Assembly: GCA_001414345.1 (NCBI GenBank)
Contig: LLCB01000556.1
Coordinates: 1 to 22,991, forward strand
DNA: 22,991 nt
Direction: 5' to 3'
From: Hymenoscyphus infarciens
Taxonomy: Eukaryota; Ascomycota; Leotiomycetes; Helotiales; Helotiaceae
Shown: piece by piece, positions 1-11,500 of the stretch
Layout of the letters: every line of letters begins with the position of its first letter
How positions within the stretch are numbered: position 1 is the stretch's first letter
Program-made: the position numbers and the translations under genes
Notes under the pieces: model-generated
Told to the model about the DNA's origin: nothing
Databases searched by the model: none
The model's input: only the letters and a program-made list of their open reading frames with translations

Positions 1-904
1 TTATAGACTAAAAAGTATCGACTTAATAGTCTATTAAAGCGTAAAAAGTAGTAATAATATATATATAATATATATTTCTATACTTCTTCTAGACTTATTA
101 GTCTATTATAGACTAAAAAGTATCGACTTATTAGTCTATTAAAGCCTAAAAAGTAGTAATAATATATATATAATATATATTTCTATACTTCTTTTAGACT
201 TAATAGTCTATTAAAGCCTAAAAAGTAGTAATACTATATATATTCTATTTATTTCTATACTTCTTTTAGACTTATTAGTCTATTATAGACTAAAAAGTAT
301 CGACATATTAGTCTATTAAAGACTAAAAAGTATCACCTTATTAGTCTATTAACGTCTAAAAAGTATTAATACTATATATATTCTATTTATTTCTATACTT
401 CTTTTAGACTTATTAGTCTATTATAGGCTAAAAATTATCGACTTATTAGTCTATTAAAGCCTAAAAGTATTAATAATATATATATTATATATATTTCTAT
501 ACTTCTTTTAGACTTATTATTCTATAAAAGACTAAACAGTATTAACTTAAGAGTCTATTAAAGCCTAAAAGGTAGTAATACTATATATATTCTATTTATT
601 TCTATACTTCTTTTAGACTTATTAGTCTATTATAGACTAAAAATTATCGACTTATTAGTCTATTAAAGCCTAAAAGTATTAATAATATATATATTCTATA
701 TATTTCTATACTTCGCTTAGACTTATTATTCTATAAAAGACTAAATAGTATTAACTTATTAGTCTATTAATGTCTAAAAAGTATTAATAATATATGAATT
801 ATATATATTTATATACTTCTTTTCAACTTATTAGTCTATTATAGACTAAAAGATATAGACTTATTAGTCTATTAAAGCCTAAAAAGTATCGAATTATTAG
901 TCTA
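1..904. repeat. AT-rich composite minisatellite (33-bp and 72-bp modules)
   Basis: This is a tandem array that starts before the window. Unit starts marked by the junction after TTAGTCTA fall at about 1, 106, 211, 283, 421, 525, 630, 734 and 839. Unit lengths are therefore 105, 105, 72, 138, 104, 105, 104 and 105 bp. The 72 and 138 values equal 105 minus or plus 33, so the unit is a 72-bp module preceded by zero, one or two 33-bp modules of the type TTATAGACTAAAAAGTATCG... Each junction contains the palindrome TTAGTCTATTATAGACTAA or a decayed form of it. The copies differ by point changes and there is no reading frame. The array fades out near 904. Confidence 0.9.
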
Positions 905-2197
905 CTAATATTTAAGAAGCTATAGTGTTTTAAGCTAAAGTAAACTTATAATATAAAAAAGAGTTATTTAGATTTAAAATCCTTTTCTTAATATTAAAGT
1001 TTTTTTTTTCCTAGCTTTTATATTATAGAAGTTATAATTAGATTAAAATAGTAAAATATAATACTTAATTATAAGTTTTCAAAATAAAAGCTATTAGAAA
1101 AAGAAGCTTATTTTTAAAAGACTCTATTCTAGATTTATAAGTTTTATATAGATTATATTATTATAGCTATTAAAATAAGTCTAATATAGCTTTTTTAACT
1201 TTTATAATAATAAATATAAAATATATATTTATTAAATCTATAATTTACTTAATATAAGAGCTAATAAAAAAGAACTCTATATTATAAGTCTCTTACTTTA
1301 ATTTATACTTTATATATAGTTTATATAATTATTTATCTTAAACTAAGATTAATATAACTACTTTTCCTTAACTTTTTCTTAATCTTTTCTTAATTTCTTT
1401 TTAAGATTTACTAAATATACTTATAAATTCTTTAATATAAAAGCTCTTTAAAAAAGAAGTTATATTTAAGTAGCTCTATAAGCTTTATATAATATATATA
1501 ATTATAGCTATTAAAATATACTTAATTAAGTAGATATACTTTTTATAACACTTTTAGTAGAGCTATAGAATTAGTAGAGTATATCTATTTTAAGAATATA
1601 AGAGAGAATACGATTATAATACGAAATCTATATAACTATAAAAAAGATATATAGAAGTATATTTAAATAGAATAAAGTATATAAGAACTAAGCTCTAATA
1701 TAAAAGAAAAGACTAAACTTACTTTCTTCTATTCTAAGTAGAAGTATCTATATATAAGAGGTTAACTAATATAAAAGTCTAATAATAATAATAACTAAAA
1801 CTTTTCTAGAATATATAATTCTAAAATAATAATAGCTAAAAGCTAAATATATAATATTTAAATCTTAATATCTTCTAAATATAAATATTAGATATTAATA
1901 TTATTAGTATATAAGTATTAGTAATATTAATATATTAGTTAATTTAAAATAGCTAGCTATTATAAATACTAGCTAGATATATTAGTTTTATAATATAATT
2001 AGTATTAAAATTTTTACTATTTCTAAATAACTATTCTTTTAATAAAGTTTATATTATATAAAATACTTAATAAAGCTAATACTTATAACCTTAGATTAAG
2101 GTTACTATAAAATCTGAAATAGTCCTTATAGTAGCGTAGTAGTAGTAACCTTGTTGTAAACTACGCTAAGTCGTAACGCTCTAACCAAGTTATATAA
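905..2197. repeat. RIP-eroded transposable-element DNA, no gene
   Basis: The stretch is extremely AT-rich, full of TA steps, and nearly devoid of CA and TG dinucleotides. That is the signature left when repeat-induced point mutation turns CpA into TpA on both strands of duplicated DNA. All frames are broken by stops. Positions about 1611-1860 match about 22257-22510 in the right block, which shows that this is a repeated element. A frame at 1730-1765 and its counterpart at 22379-22440 could be the remains of a retrotransposon Gag zinc knuckle; that reading is inference. Near the right edge a 9-bp inverted repeat (TAGCGTAGT at 2132-2140, ACTACGCTA at 2160-2168) precedes the border palindrome. 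Confidence 0.8.
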
Positions 2198-2244
2198 CCC
2201 TTAGGAGGGCTAGTTATACCGGTTATGACTAGCCCTCCTAAGGG
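2198..2244. repeat. 47-bp near-perfect palindrome at the repeat/gene border
   Basis: The left arm CCCTTAGGAGGGCTAGT (2198-2214) and the right arm ACTAGCCCTCCTAAGGG (2228-2244) are perfect reverse complements of 17 bp. The 13-bp centre is itself almost symmetrical around ACCGGT. The palindrome is far more GC-rich than the DNA to its left and lies where composition switches from RIP-type to normal. It may be the inverted end of a mobile element or a fold-back remnant. No target duplication was identified. Confidence 0.85.
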
Positions 2245-2469
2245 TCGGGGCTCGGTTACTTTTGCATGCCCGTGGTGTTTTCAAGATAACTAGTCTACTC
2301 AATCGGGGTTTTGGAGCCAATTCAAGTTCATACATCCACTTCCAACAGATCATGCCACTTTGGTCACCTGTTTTCTGGCAAGTTACGGAAACATCAGCAT
2401 GCATTTATCCTATATATACGATAAGTGAATTTCCTCTCATACTCTTAAATCTCCAGAAAAATTTACCTC
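2245..2469 (+). promoter_or_regulatory. Short upstream region of the fumarate reductase gene with a TATA-like box
   Basis: Only about 225 bp separate the border palindrome from the start codon, so any proximal promoter must lie here. TATATATA at 2411-2418 is 52 bp before the ATG and is a reasonable TATA box, implying a short leader. No other site could be assigned. Transcription from this position is inferred. Confidence 0.4.
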
Positions 2470-3942
2470 ATGATCCTAAGAATCGTATTCATCTCCCTTC
2501 TAATCGCCATCTCGTCCATGATTCTACGACAGATCATGACTTCCATCTCCACGCAAACCGCCATCCAAAAACATGCCATTGTCGTAGGTTCAGGACTCGC
2601 TGGACTTTCGGCTGCATCAACTCTTATTTCGCATGGCATCCCAGTCTATCTGTTAGAGCGTTCAGCCAAACCAGGGGGAAACTCCATGAAAGCCTCGTCG
2701 GGAATCAATGGCGCACCAACAAAATACCAACCTGGACCTGATACGACTTTCTACTCCGACACGATCAAATCCGTGGGTGCAGTTATAACGAGTTCCACAG
2801 ATCGAAGACAGGAATTAATTTCAACCCTGACGAACTCTTCTACCAATGCTATTTCTTGGTTGGTGGATGAGAAAGGCGTTGATCTCAGCGTCGTGGCACA
2901 ACTCGGTGGTCACAGTTTCCCTCGGACACACAGAGGAAGTGGACAAACACCACCTGGCGCTTCAATCGTCACAGCCCTCCTCAAATCACTCAAAGAGAAT
3001 GATTCGTTCCATCTCGAGACATCATGTCATGTGACGAAAGTCTTGAAAACTGGAGGGGAAGTCACAGGAGTGGAATACACCTGCGATGAAGAAGCCAAAA
3101 CATTGGAAGGTCCGGTCATATTCGCAAGCGGGGGATTTGCTGGCGATGCACAAGGAATGTTATCAAAATACCGACCAGATCTTGCTGGATTCCCATCAAC
3201 AAACGATCCACGACCCGGTTCTCAAGATCTTCTTATCAGCGTCGGTGCAGAGGTTTTGGATATGGATCTTGTCCAAGTTCATCCAACCAGTTTCGTGGAC
3301 CCAAAGGACATCCTGAATCCCGTCAAATTCCTAGCAGCAGAAATGCTTCGAGGAGAAGGAGGAATCTTACTCCGAGATGGAAAACGCTTCATCAATGAGA
3401 TGGAAACTAGAAAAGTCGTTACAGGTTCCATTACCGGTTCTCCAGCAGCCGACTCCTCTCCTCGACAATGGGATATCCAAATTGTGGTTGATGAGGGCGT
3501 TTATGCCCATGCTGCATCCCACATCGGATTTTACACCTGGAAAGGCCTTATGCGAAAAACCACCATCTCAGAACTACCCGCCGATGCGCTCCTCTCCATC
3601 CAAGAATACTCCAAATCCGCAGCTGGAAAAGCCATTGACCCTCTTGGTCGAAAAGCCTTCGGGAGTTGGGCATTACTCGAGCCTTTATCCGAATCAGTGG
3701 TGTATGTTGGTAGAGTCACGCCAGCTGTACACTTTACTATGGGTGGTGTTCTGATAAATCCTCAAAGTCAAGTATTGGATTCTGCTGGTGAGCCGATCAA
3801 AGGACTCTGGGCGGCGGGAGAGGTGACGGGTGGAATTCATGGGGAGAATCGGTTGGGTGGCTCTTCGCTTCTTGAATGTGTTGTTTTTGGACGGGTGGCG
3901 GGGGAGGGGGTTGCGAGATTCTTGGGGGAGGACAAGGTTTAG
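2470..3942 (+). CDS. osm1: Soluble FAD-dependent fumarate reductase (Osm1/Frd1 family)
   Basis: This 490-residue flavoprotein reduces fumarate to succinate; in yeast the family reoxidises reduced flavin and supports oxidative protein folding when oxygen is short. The N-terminus (about 3-20) is a hydrophobic signal or anchor, as in ER/mitochondrial Osm1. The Rossmann FAD motif GSGLAGLSAA is at 40-49 and the ribose-binding acidic residue is in LLER (61-64). Active-site motifs of the fumarate reductase/succinate dehydrogenase flavoprotein fold follow in order: HRGSGQTPPG (154-163), VQVHPT (268-273), RGEGGILLRDGKRFINE (294-310), HFTMGG (421-426) and GENRLGGSSLLE (458-469). The frame is uninterrupted with no intron. 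The C-terminal cytochrome b5 domain found in some fungal relatives is absent, and the length matches yeast Osm1. The first ATG is used because it carries the hydrophobic leader; M16 and M23 are in-frame alternatives. It converges on the next gene with 80 bp between stops. Confidence 0.88.
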   Translation: MILRIVFISLLIAISSMILRQIMTSISTQTAIQKHAIVVGSGLAGLSAASTLISHGIPVYLLERSAKPGGNSMKASSGINGAPTKYQPGPDTTFYSDTIKSVGAVITSSTDRRQELISTLTNSSTNAISWLVDEKGVDLSVVAQLGGHSFPRTHRGSGQTPPGASIVTALLKSLKENDSFHLETSCHVTKVLKTGGEVTGVEYTCDEEAKTLEGPVIFASGGFAGDAQGMLSKYRPDLAGFPSTNDPRPGSQDLLISVGAEVLDMDLVQVHPTSFVDPKDILNPVKFLAAEMLRGEGGILLRDGKRFINEMETRKVVTGSITGSPAADSSPRQWDIQIVVDEGVYAHAASHIGFYTWKGLMRKTTISELPADALLSIQEYSKSAAGKAIDPLGRKAFGSWALLEPLSESVVYVGRVTPAVHFTMGGVLINPQSQVLDSAGEPIKGLWAAGEVTGGIHGENRLGGSSLLECVVFGRVAGEGVARFLGEDKV

Positions 3943-4022
3943 TTTGTGGAATGAAATTGATTACTTCTTAGTCTCTCTTAAGATCAATATATAAAACATT
4001 TTTCATGAAGAGTACCAGGGGG

Positions 4023-4652
4023 TCAAGTTCTTCCCAAGCGAGCAGTCTTCATGAAGGAGTAACAGCATGAGGAGGAGATCGCAACTGATGAATCCATCGC
4101 GTTTAACCTGTGTTCAAACTTATCTAAATTATCGTAAAAATTTTCATCGTCGAATCCTTGAACCAACCAGTCTTTGCCTAATCCCCATTCTTGCTTCATC
4201 CCCTCAAACTTCACTCCAGGCATATAATGTTCGCTGTAATAAGACCAACATATGACCGCAATCTCGATCTGATGATATATAGTATTGTCCTTAGGATCCT
4301 GTTGTAGGAGAATGATATAGCTATCATATAGGTAGCCAAGAAAACAAGGATCGTTTTCAGTCCGAGTTCTGTCCAGAACCACGTCCCACAAAAGTCCAGT
4401 AACGGTTCGGCGGCTTTGAAATCTTGTTTCGAATTCCGCTTCGTACTCCGGAAAGGCACGACAGATACTTGCAAGATGTTCACAGGCCACATAAAATCTA
4501 GAGTTATCTTTTTCTGTCCCAACTACCTCGAGATCTATAATTTGGCCCACCACGGTGAGACGGCCACGATGCAGTTGATCGCCAACACCACCACCCCTTT
4601 CCACTGAAATACGAGTAGGACATAGACGAACCAGGTACCGTCTCTTTAGCAT
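4023..4652 (-). CDS. Hypothetical protein, 209 residues, unrecognised
   Basis: This open frame starts at the ATG at 4652 (MLKRRYLVRL...). The frame stays open to a GTG at 4673, but GTG is unlikely as a start in a fungus. I do not recognise the family. The protein is soluble-looking, rich in aromatic and acidic residues, with no signal peptide or membrane span. The middle holds helix-like segments around VACEHLASICRAFPEYEAEF and DPCFLGYLYDSYIILLQQD, and a Trp/Tyr-rich stretch (ICWSYYSEHYMPG). The tail contains SSSCCYSF. Composition is like ordinary coding DNA, unlike the AT-rich DNA just upstream, so this may be the 3' remainder of a longer gene whose 5' part has been lost. It is convergent with the fumarate reductase gene. 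Confidence 0.5.
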   Translation of the reverse strand: MLKRRYLVRLCPTRISVERGGGVGDQLHRGRLTVVGQIIDLEVVGTEKDNSRFYVACEHLASICRAFPEYEAEFETRFQSRRTVTGLLWDVVLDRTRTENDPCFLGYLYDSYIILLQQDPKDNTIYHQIEIAVICWSYYSEHYMPGVKFEGMKQEWGLGKDWLVQGFDDENFYDNLDKFEHRLNAMDSSVAISSSCCYSFMKTARLGRT

Positions 4653-5528
4653 GACTCCGTTATAAACAAGCACGACATCTGTTTATTTTTAGCCAAGTGG
4701 ATGCTATTAATTAAATATGTTATGAAAAGAAGTATCTAATATTATAACTACTTCGAGATCCTTGAACGATATTTAATTAATTTAGAAATTACTAAATATC
4801 ACTCTATATAAAACACTGTTTTTAAGAGATTAATCTAGTACTATGAGTATATATATATATGTATATTTTGATTCGATTCAGTTACTTGATCTGGAACAAC
4901 GTAGTTTTAATAGTTTAATTTACTGAATTTTATTGCTTCCTTGATACTTGTAAGTAGAGTGTTTAATACAAAGTTGTACCAACCAAAGTTATTAACCTAC
5001 TCTAGAATATACTGTCGTAGCTTTCTCTCTGTACTCTATACTTTTATACTGTTTCCTTCCTGGTTTACTCTTACTCGGGGTTTCTACTAATTAAAGTAGT
5101 CTTTGTTATAAATCGTTTCCTTTACGAATTCACAAACCTCTCCGCTACTTGTCGCCTCTTTTTCAACTCAAGAAATGTCAGCTCTCTCACTGTCTGACTC
5201 ATTCATTCACCCACAGCCCAAGTGAATACAGATCTTCCTTGAATTTGTACTACACTGCTCTCAAAAGCGATCCTTCCCATTCTACAAACCCCAAAAGCGT
5301 TATTGATCGCCCATTCTGGCAACTCTTCAGTGGAGAATAAACCACCTGGTATCTCATAAAGTAAAAAGCCTCCCCCAAAACGCCAAACAAATGCTCCAAA
5401 AAACACCACCCTATGCTACATGCCATACCCATTTTCCACACCCAAACTCCAACTCCAATTTCATTAAACACGGCAAATCAGCATGTTCATACACTCCGTC
5501 ACCCATTTTCATCCACCACCCGCATTCC
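4653..5528. other. Intergenic, AT-rich; no gene seen
   Basis: The stretch has many TA-rich tracts (for example a run of TA steps near 4850-4862) and no credible coding frame. Short frames near 5149-5340 overlap the probable 3' untranslated region of tfc3 and look like chance. Composition rises towards normal after about 5100. A 13-bp inverted repeat (see separate entry) is the only structure noted. Confidence 0.6.
4706..4781. repeat. 13-bp inverted repeat pair in AT-rich spacer
   Basis: ATTAATTAAATAT at 4706-4718 is the exact reverse complement of ATATTTAATTAAT at 4769-4781, 50 bp apart. It could be a small MITE-like remnant or simply low-complexity AT sequence. No flanking target duplication was seen. 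Confidence 0.5.
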
Positions 5529-8500
5529 TCAAGCACGAGCCTTCCCCTTCCCCCTACTCTTCTTAACTTTCTCCTTCCCTTTTCCTTTTTCTTTCGCCGC
5601 ACCCTTCTCCTTCACCTTCTCCTTACTCTTCTCCCTACCCCTCCCCACAACATCCCTCTCCAACAAACCCCCCAAAACCAACCACCACTCCCCAACAACA
5701 GTCCACCCCTCAATCCGTTCATGAAGTCTCTTAAACAACCCCGCCTCAACACCCCACTCAATCACAAGTCTAACCTCCCACTCCTCCATCACAGGCTCAA
5801 AGCACTTTCTCAGTCCCTTGACATCGATACCCCCTCTCAAGGCAATCAACTGCACAACACCCACTAGCACGTAACCCCAAAGCTCAGGATTGATTCGCTC
5901 GTCGATGTCTCTCCAAATAGGGATAGGCACGTCGCCGTTGTCCGGGTGGCGAGGAGGTCTGAATTCGGAAGATTTGTTGATGACGTTTTGGAGTATGGGG
6001 ATATTGTCGTTGGGTGTGTAGAGGGGCGTGAAATAGATATCCATTTGGAAGATCAGTCTACTCTTCGGAATTCGTTCCGTAGAGTAAAAGTCGTCAACCT
6101 TGAGACCCTTCATCGCATGACAATTCACATTCTCAGCCTTCGTTCTCAGTTGTCCATGAGCTTGAAGTGAGGTGATACAAAGTAGCGTTCCCTCATCTGC
6201 CAAATAATCAACACGAATCGGCGCATCCTTATTTTCCAAGAATTGTTTATCGAGGAAACGTTTGTATTCCATGGCTTCGAGGAATTGTTTGGGCGGCATA
6301 TGACGATGCAATTTCTTATTGAAGAATTCCGTCACTTCGTAACTGCGACCAGGGGTAGCACGTCCCTTCTTGCAGTGCTTGATGATTTTGTCGTCTTTGA
6401 GAATAGCGAGGGCTTCGTTGATCAAGGGGTTTCCGAGCTCATTCAATCTTTCTCCCGCGATGTTGACGTCGTATTGTGATTGAGGAGTGGTAGCAACAGC
6501 TCTAACCCAAGATTTCGCAAGGGTAATATTCGCCTCGTGAATCTCATCTTCCTCGAGCATCTTCTTCGGCTTCTCAGGTATTGGGATACTTCCTGGCTTG
6601 GAAGCAGAGACTTTGAGACGTCTGTAGAGAGCAGTGTTGAGATCGAAATACCCACCTCGCTCAACAACTGGTGGCTTCTTGTTTTTGACGACTGTTATTT
6701 GTTCTTGGACCTCTTTCATGGTACCAGGTAGGAACAATTTGTGCGTTGTCAAAACGGGGTTGATGGTTTCGAGGACCCATTTGATCACGGCGTTCCAGTC
6801 GTACTTGAGAAGGTTATCGTAATCGATCGATGGGACCTCTCCATTCTTGTAGGCCTCCGGGAACAAATCGCGGAACTTCTCAGTAGCCTGCTCGATTGCG
6901 TCGATATAAACCGTAGAAATATTCTTCCAAAACCTAGTCATGTAGGCCGTTGAATACTGGGGGAAAAGCTGGCAAATTAGGATCCAGTCGATTTTGCCGT
7001 GTATACCGCCCGTAATAGTTTTCACAGCAATAATAGCAGCAACAAGACGTCGTTCAATATGTACAGGTAACCTCGCATCCATATTTCGGCCTTCACGTCT
7101 GCCCGAAACCGGTTCTTGTGGTGCGACCTCGACTCCAAACTTCTTGGGAACCTCAGAAAGATCATTTACCAGACCATCAAAGTCAGAAGGCTTTCCCGTC
7201 GTCTTACGCTTCTTCGAGAATTTTGGATCAAGTACTTTCTTTCTGTACGCAGATTTAGCTGGTTGGCCACTTGGTCGTTTTCGTTTCGGACCCGATCGCA
7301 TGGGCATTCCTTGGTAATCTTCAGGTTCACTCTTGAGGTCCTCGTATGGAATAGACTCCATATCCCATATGTGGTTCTTGCGCCATTTGACTTTGTAATT
7401 GTTCGCACGAGCAGTCTCCTTTAGATTCTCGACCCACGAGCCTTCCTTAAAATCGCAATTATCAAACGTAGCCTGTGCTTCCACGAATTGAGCCTCACTG
7501 TCTTTTGGGGCATAGTCTGCACTCCCCTGAACCTCGGTGTCGATAGCCGAGGGATCTAGGCCGAACATTTGAGGCAGTGTTCTCAATCCGGGATTCTCGG
7601 GTCTAAGCAAATCGAAATCGAGTTGTTCAAAGGCGGGTGGAGCAACTCCTTCGGCTTCTGCTGCTTTTGCCGAATTTCTGGTCGTTCGCTTTCCTTCAGT
7701 CGGTGGCAGAGGAGTGAAAGCTAGGTCATCATCTTCATCGTCAGAGATAATGGAAGGGGGGCGCCTAGCTGTATACTCTCTCTTTTTATAGCGACGAGGA
7801 AACTCGGACGAGAAAGAAACACGCTTTGGAACAAGGTTATCCAGTTCGCCAATGGCCTCTCTCTTTCGATTTCTGCGTGAGGTGGCATCTGATGAAGACT
7901 GCTCGGGTTCCATTGATGGCGTAGCAGATGGTCTCCGCAAAGGCACAAATGATTCTGCTGTGCTTGGGGGAAACATTACCGGTCGAAATCCCTTGTCGAC
8001 TCGACCCTGGTAGTACTCCATTGTAGCATCGGCATCTCTCTGATCAAGTCGCTTTGGTCTCGAAAAGATTGGGTTGACTCCATGACCAAAAGGTCTCTCA
8101 GACCAACTTCCATTAGGAGTCTGCATGAATGTTATCGGTTCTGGGCGACGGTATTTTGGCCCGGGACGGGTCATCTCCTTGATCACAGCGAGTTGAACCG
8201 GATTTGCCCAAGCTCCACTTTGAGGATTGGGAAGGAAAGCTAGAGGAGCATCCCAAGTTTGAACACTCTTGAATTCCTTCTTTGGATTTTTGCGGGGCTG
8301 ATATGTGGTTCTTTGGCGTTTTGGTTTGCCCTGTCCATCGCCAGACTTAGCAAGCGTTGTACTGCCAGCAAGTTTTGAAGCCTCCCATTTTCTTTTCAAT
8401 GCTCGACTTTGTGTTGCCTTTAGTGCCATGAGACTTTGCTGTTTTCGGAGAACGACATCGGGTTCGTCCCCATCACTCATAAACTCATCAGAATCGACCT

Positions 8501-11500
8501 GTTCCGCATGCTCCAACTCAAACGCACGGAATTCATCATCGTCAGAGTCATCGGGCTTCACAGCATCATCAAGTTCGTTGAGAACATCGTAATCAATCTG
8601 CGGGGCGTTGCCTGGGATACGACGAGCTGCAATCTGCAGCCGCTCTATAATAGTGTCGGGTGGACTCCATTGCGGTGGGACATAGTAATTGGGGTGTGCT
8701 TTCTTGACAGCCTCCTTTAGTTCATTAACTAGAGGTGACTTGAGATCGAGCTCGGGTTCCGTAACAAGGTGTCGATTAACGCCCCGGCTGTGGCCGTCAC
8801 GGAAGCTAAATTGTGATTTGATGAGCTTTCCTTCAAGAATCAGATCGTCCAGTGCTTGCCGGAGGTACTTGGATTCTGGTCTTGACGTATCCGGCTTTTT
8901 GCCGTTCTTGATCCAGGCGCCTACAGCTGCAAGCCAGACCGATCTTTCCGCAGGAAATAGTCCGCCATTCTTGCGGATTATATCGAGTACAAAGCTCTGA
9001 AAGTCTTCCTTACAGGATAAGTCCAAGGGAGAGTCGCTGGGAGGCTGTGGACCTTCAGATAAGAACTCATGCTCCACATCGTCTAACAGCTCACTTTCGT
9101 GTGGCAAGTTGACATATCTCTTGGTAGCCTTGGGGGATGCCTGTCGTTCTGGCTTGAGGTAATCATCACTATCAGATTCTTCGTCTGATAAGAATGAGTC
9201 TCTGCGTTTCCGTCTAGGAGCCTTTTGAGATGGGTCCTTTGGAGCTCTTCCTCCCCGCTGTTTACGTGGGTTGAGAATGGGATCATAATTGGGGTTGCAG
9301 GCGGTTTGAGACTTCGTGAGATGATATTTCAGTCCAATGTCGTTCTTAAAACGCTTGTTGCATTTTTCGCAAAGCCACGGTCGAACAACCTCTTCGGGTA
9401 CAACCTGAGCTGATGCAGTTATCGGAACCCCAGCTCGCATTCTGGCAGCAATAAGAGCCGCGACCAATTTAGATCTCATGAGTGCCGCAGCTTCTGTGCC
9501 TTCATTGGTCGAGGCAAACTGAAACTGATAATTGCCACTTTCATCGCTCGCCGTCGTTCCACCATTTATACGAAGCTCCATTGGGTATGAACCTTTAACC
9601 GACGTAATGGGATTCTGGGTCATCTTCTCGACCGGCAAGTCGAACAGTGGAAGTTGTGGAGGATGATGATCGAGACCATAAAATTGGATGGCAGTCTTAT
9701 CAGTTGATAATATCAAATTTCCAGCCACTCCCTCATAAATCGCCGCGAGTCGTACAAGTGTGTTGGGAATAGCAAAATCTCGGGCGGCAGCAAGTGCAGA
9801 TTCAATTGCGACTTGTTCAGAGTTGTGTTTTCTAGGTCTTCCGGGTCTTCCTTTCTTCCGCTGTGCAGTATCAATCGCTTGTGGTGATGTGATACCGGGA
9901 TTCGGAGTGACAGAAGGGCGACGGCCTGCATCCGTGGACGGAGAAGTAGGTATATTCGATGTGGATGTCATGAAAAAAGATTGGCTATCGTGAGTACGTG
10001 GAGTTACACTCGTCCCATGTGTAGCTTCTGATGGGTTGGTATCATTCATCATTTGGAGTGTAAGAGGGTTGTTAGGCAAGACTAGACCAAATCGTTGGGT
10101 GTGGGCAGATGGGACTGAGATCATCTCATTCGTACCAGAAGCAGATGTTGGGACTCCAGTCGTGTGAGAGGTAGGTGTCGGGTTCGATGCCAAAGGACCC
10201 GCGGCTTCAGTTGTTGGGTGCAAGGAAGCCTCGGGGGCATATGGGGAGCGATAAGATGGCGGGCCTTGGTTTGCTAATTGTGGGAGAAGAGGGTTGAAAA
10301 ACCCAACATGGTACGATCCAGAGTTCATTGGGGGCTGTGGATCGCCTCGAAGGCTCTTTCGGCGGCTGGCACCTTCCTGAGTATCTTGCGTCTTGCGTCG
10401 TTTCTTGCCCGACGGAGTGCCATATTCGGCAATCGATAATGTGCCAACGTCTGCGTCGCTTTTTCGCTTTCGTGTAGCTTCATCATCCTGTGTGGTGGAA
10501 GAGTCTGCCACAGCTTGTAATTCAGCTTGCCGGGCCAATTCAGCTTTCCGGGCTTTTGTCATATACTTTCGCTTCGGTTTTGGGGTGATTTCTGGAGCAG
10601 GTTCCGCGACCGAGTTCACCACCATAGTGGACTGAAGAGATTCTTGAGTGGGTAGCAAAGGGGGAGGAGGCATGGGCTGTTGGACGTTATTCGGTGGTTG
10701 TTGGTCAACACTTCGAAGATTGGCCTCCGTAACTGTGAGATCACCTGGCGATTCTAGGCTTTGTTCGTTTTGTTGATATTCCGTTGTTGGGTTGGTCTGC
10801 AGAGAAGACGAATTCCCATTGGCGAGCATAGTTTGACCGGCTGATTCTCCTTCCACTGCGATCGGAGAAACAAGCTGGGGGTCTAACGAGGCAAGTCCTG
10901 AATCCTCGAGTCCGCCGGCCATGTTCGCATCCTGATCTGATGTATCCTTTCCGGGCGTGGACTTGGTAGGCTGAGGTCTTCTTCGCTTGTTTTGCTGCTC
11001 TTGTTCTGCCTCTTCCATAGCAGCTGCGACTGCAGCAGAGAAAGGCTCTACCCAGCTTCCCTTATTTTGGTTGAGCCATTCGGGGTCCTTCAATTTGACA
11101 GACTTGAATGTCAAGATGTGAGCCGGTTTGCGGGTTGTTTGCCTATTTTCCTTCCATCTTTGGGCAGATTCCTCTTTTTCATAATAGACCCCTGGGGCTC
11201 CAGCCTCACGCTGTAGTTCCTCATAACTCGTGTACTCGGCAACATTTTCTGCGTTGGCATTTCTTCTTTTGCTGTGGGGCCGTTTATCAACAGAACTCGA
11301 TTCGGGATTCAAAGTAGTGTGTCCAATTTCTTCGTAAATAGATGGTGGCGGTTTCCGATCTCTCTTTCCAGCCGCAGAGGCAATAGAAGTGGTGGGAGAT
11401 GAGGAAATGATTTGCATTGGCGTCATAAATCCAGGTATGGGGGTTCTGATGATTGATCCATCTGGGTTTCTTGGCAACTTAGGCCGACCTTTCCTCTTGA

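Noticed and set aside
1..904. CRISPR-like regular repeats
   Set aside because: The units are contiguous tandem copies without unique spacers, and all other evidence says the genome is fungal.
2262..2741. 159-codon plus-strand frame overlapping the start of the fumarate reductase gene
   Set aside because: It is a different-frame shadow of the promoter and first exon. The product is His/Arg/Thr-rich without features, while the overlapping frame is an unmistakable flavoprotein.
4653..4673. GTG upstream start adding seven residues to the 209-residue protein
   Set aside because: GTG is rarely used for initiation in fungal nuclear genes, and an ATG is available at 4652.
5391..5867. 158-codon plus-strand frame over the 3' end of tfc3
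   Set aside because: Its Pro/Thr/Ser/Leu-rich product is the antisense shadow of the Lys/Glu-rich tfc3 tail, and it starts in the 3' untranslated region.
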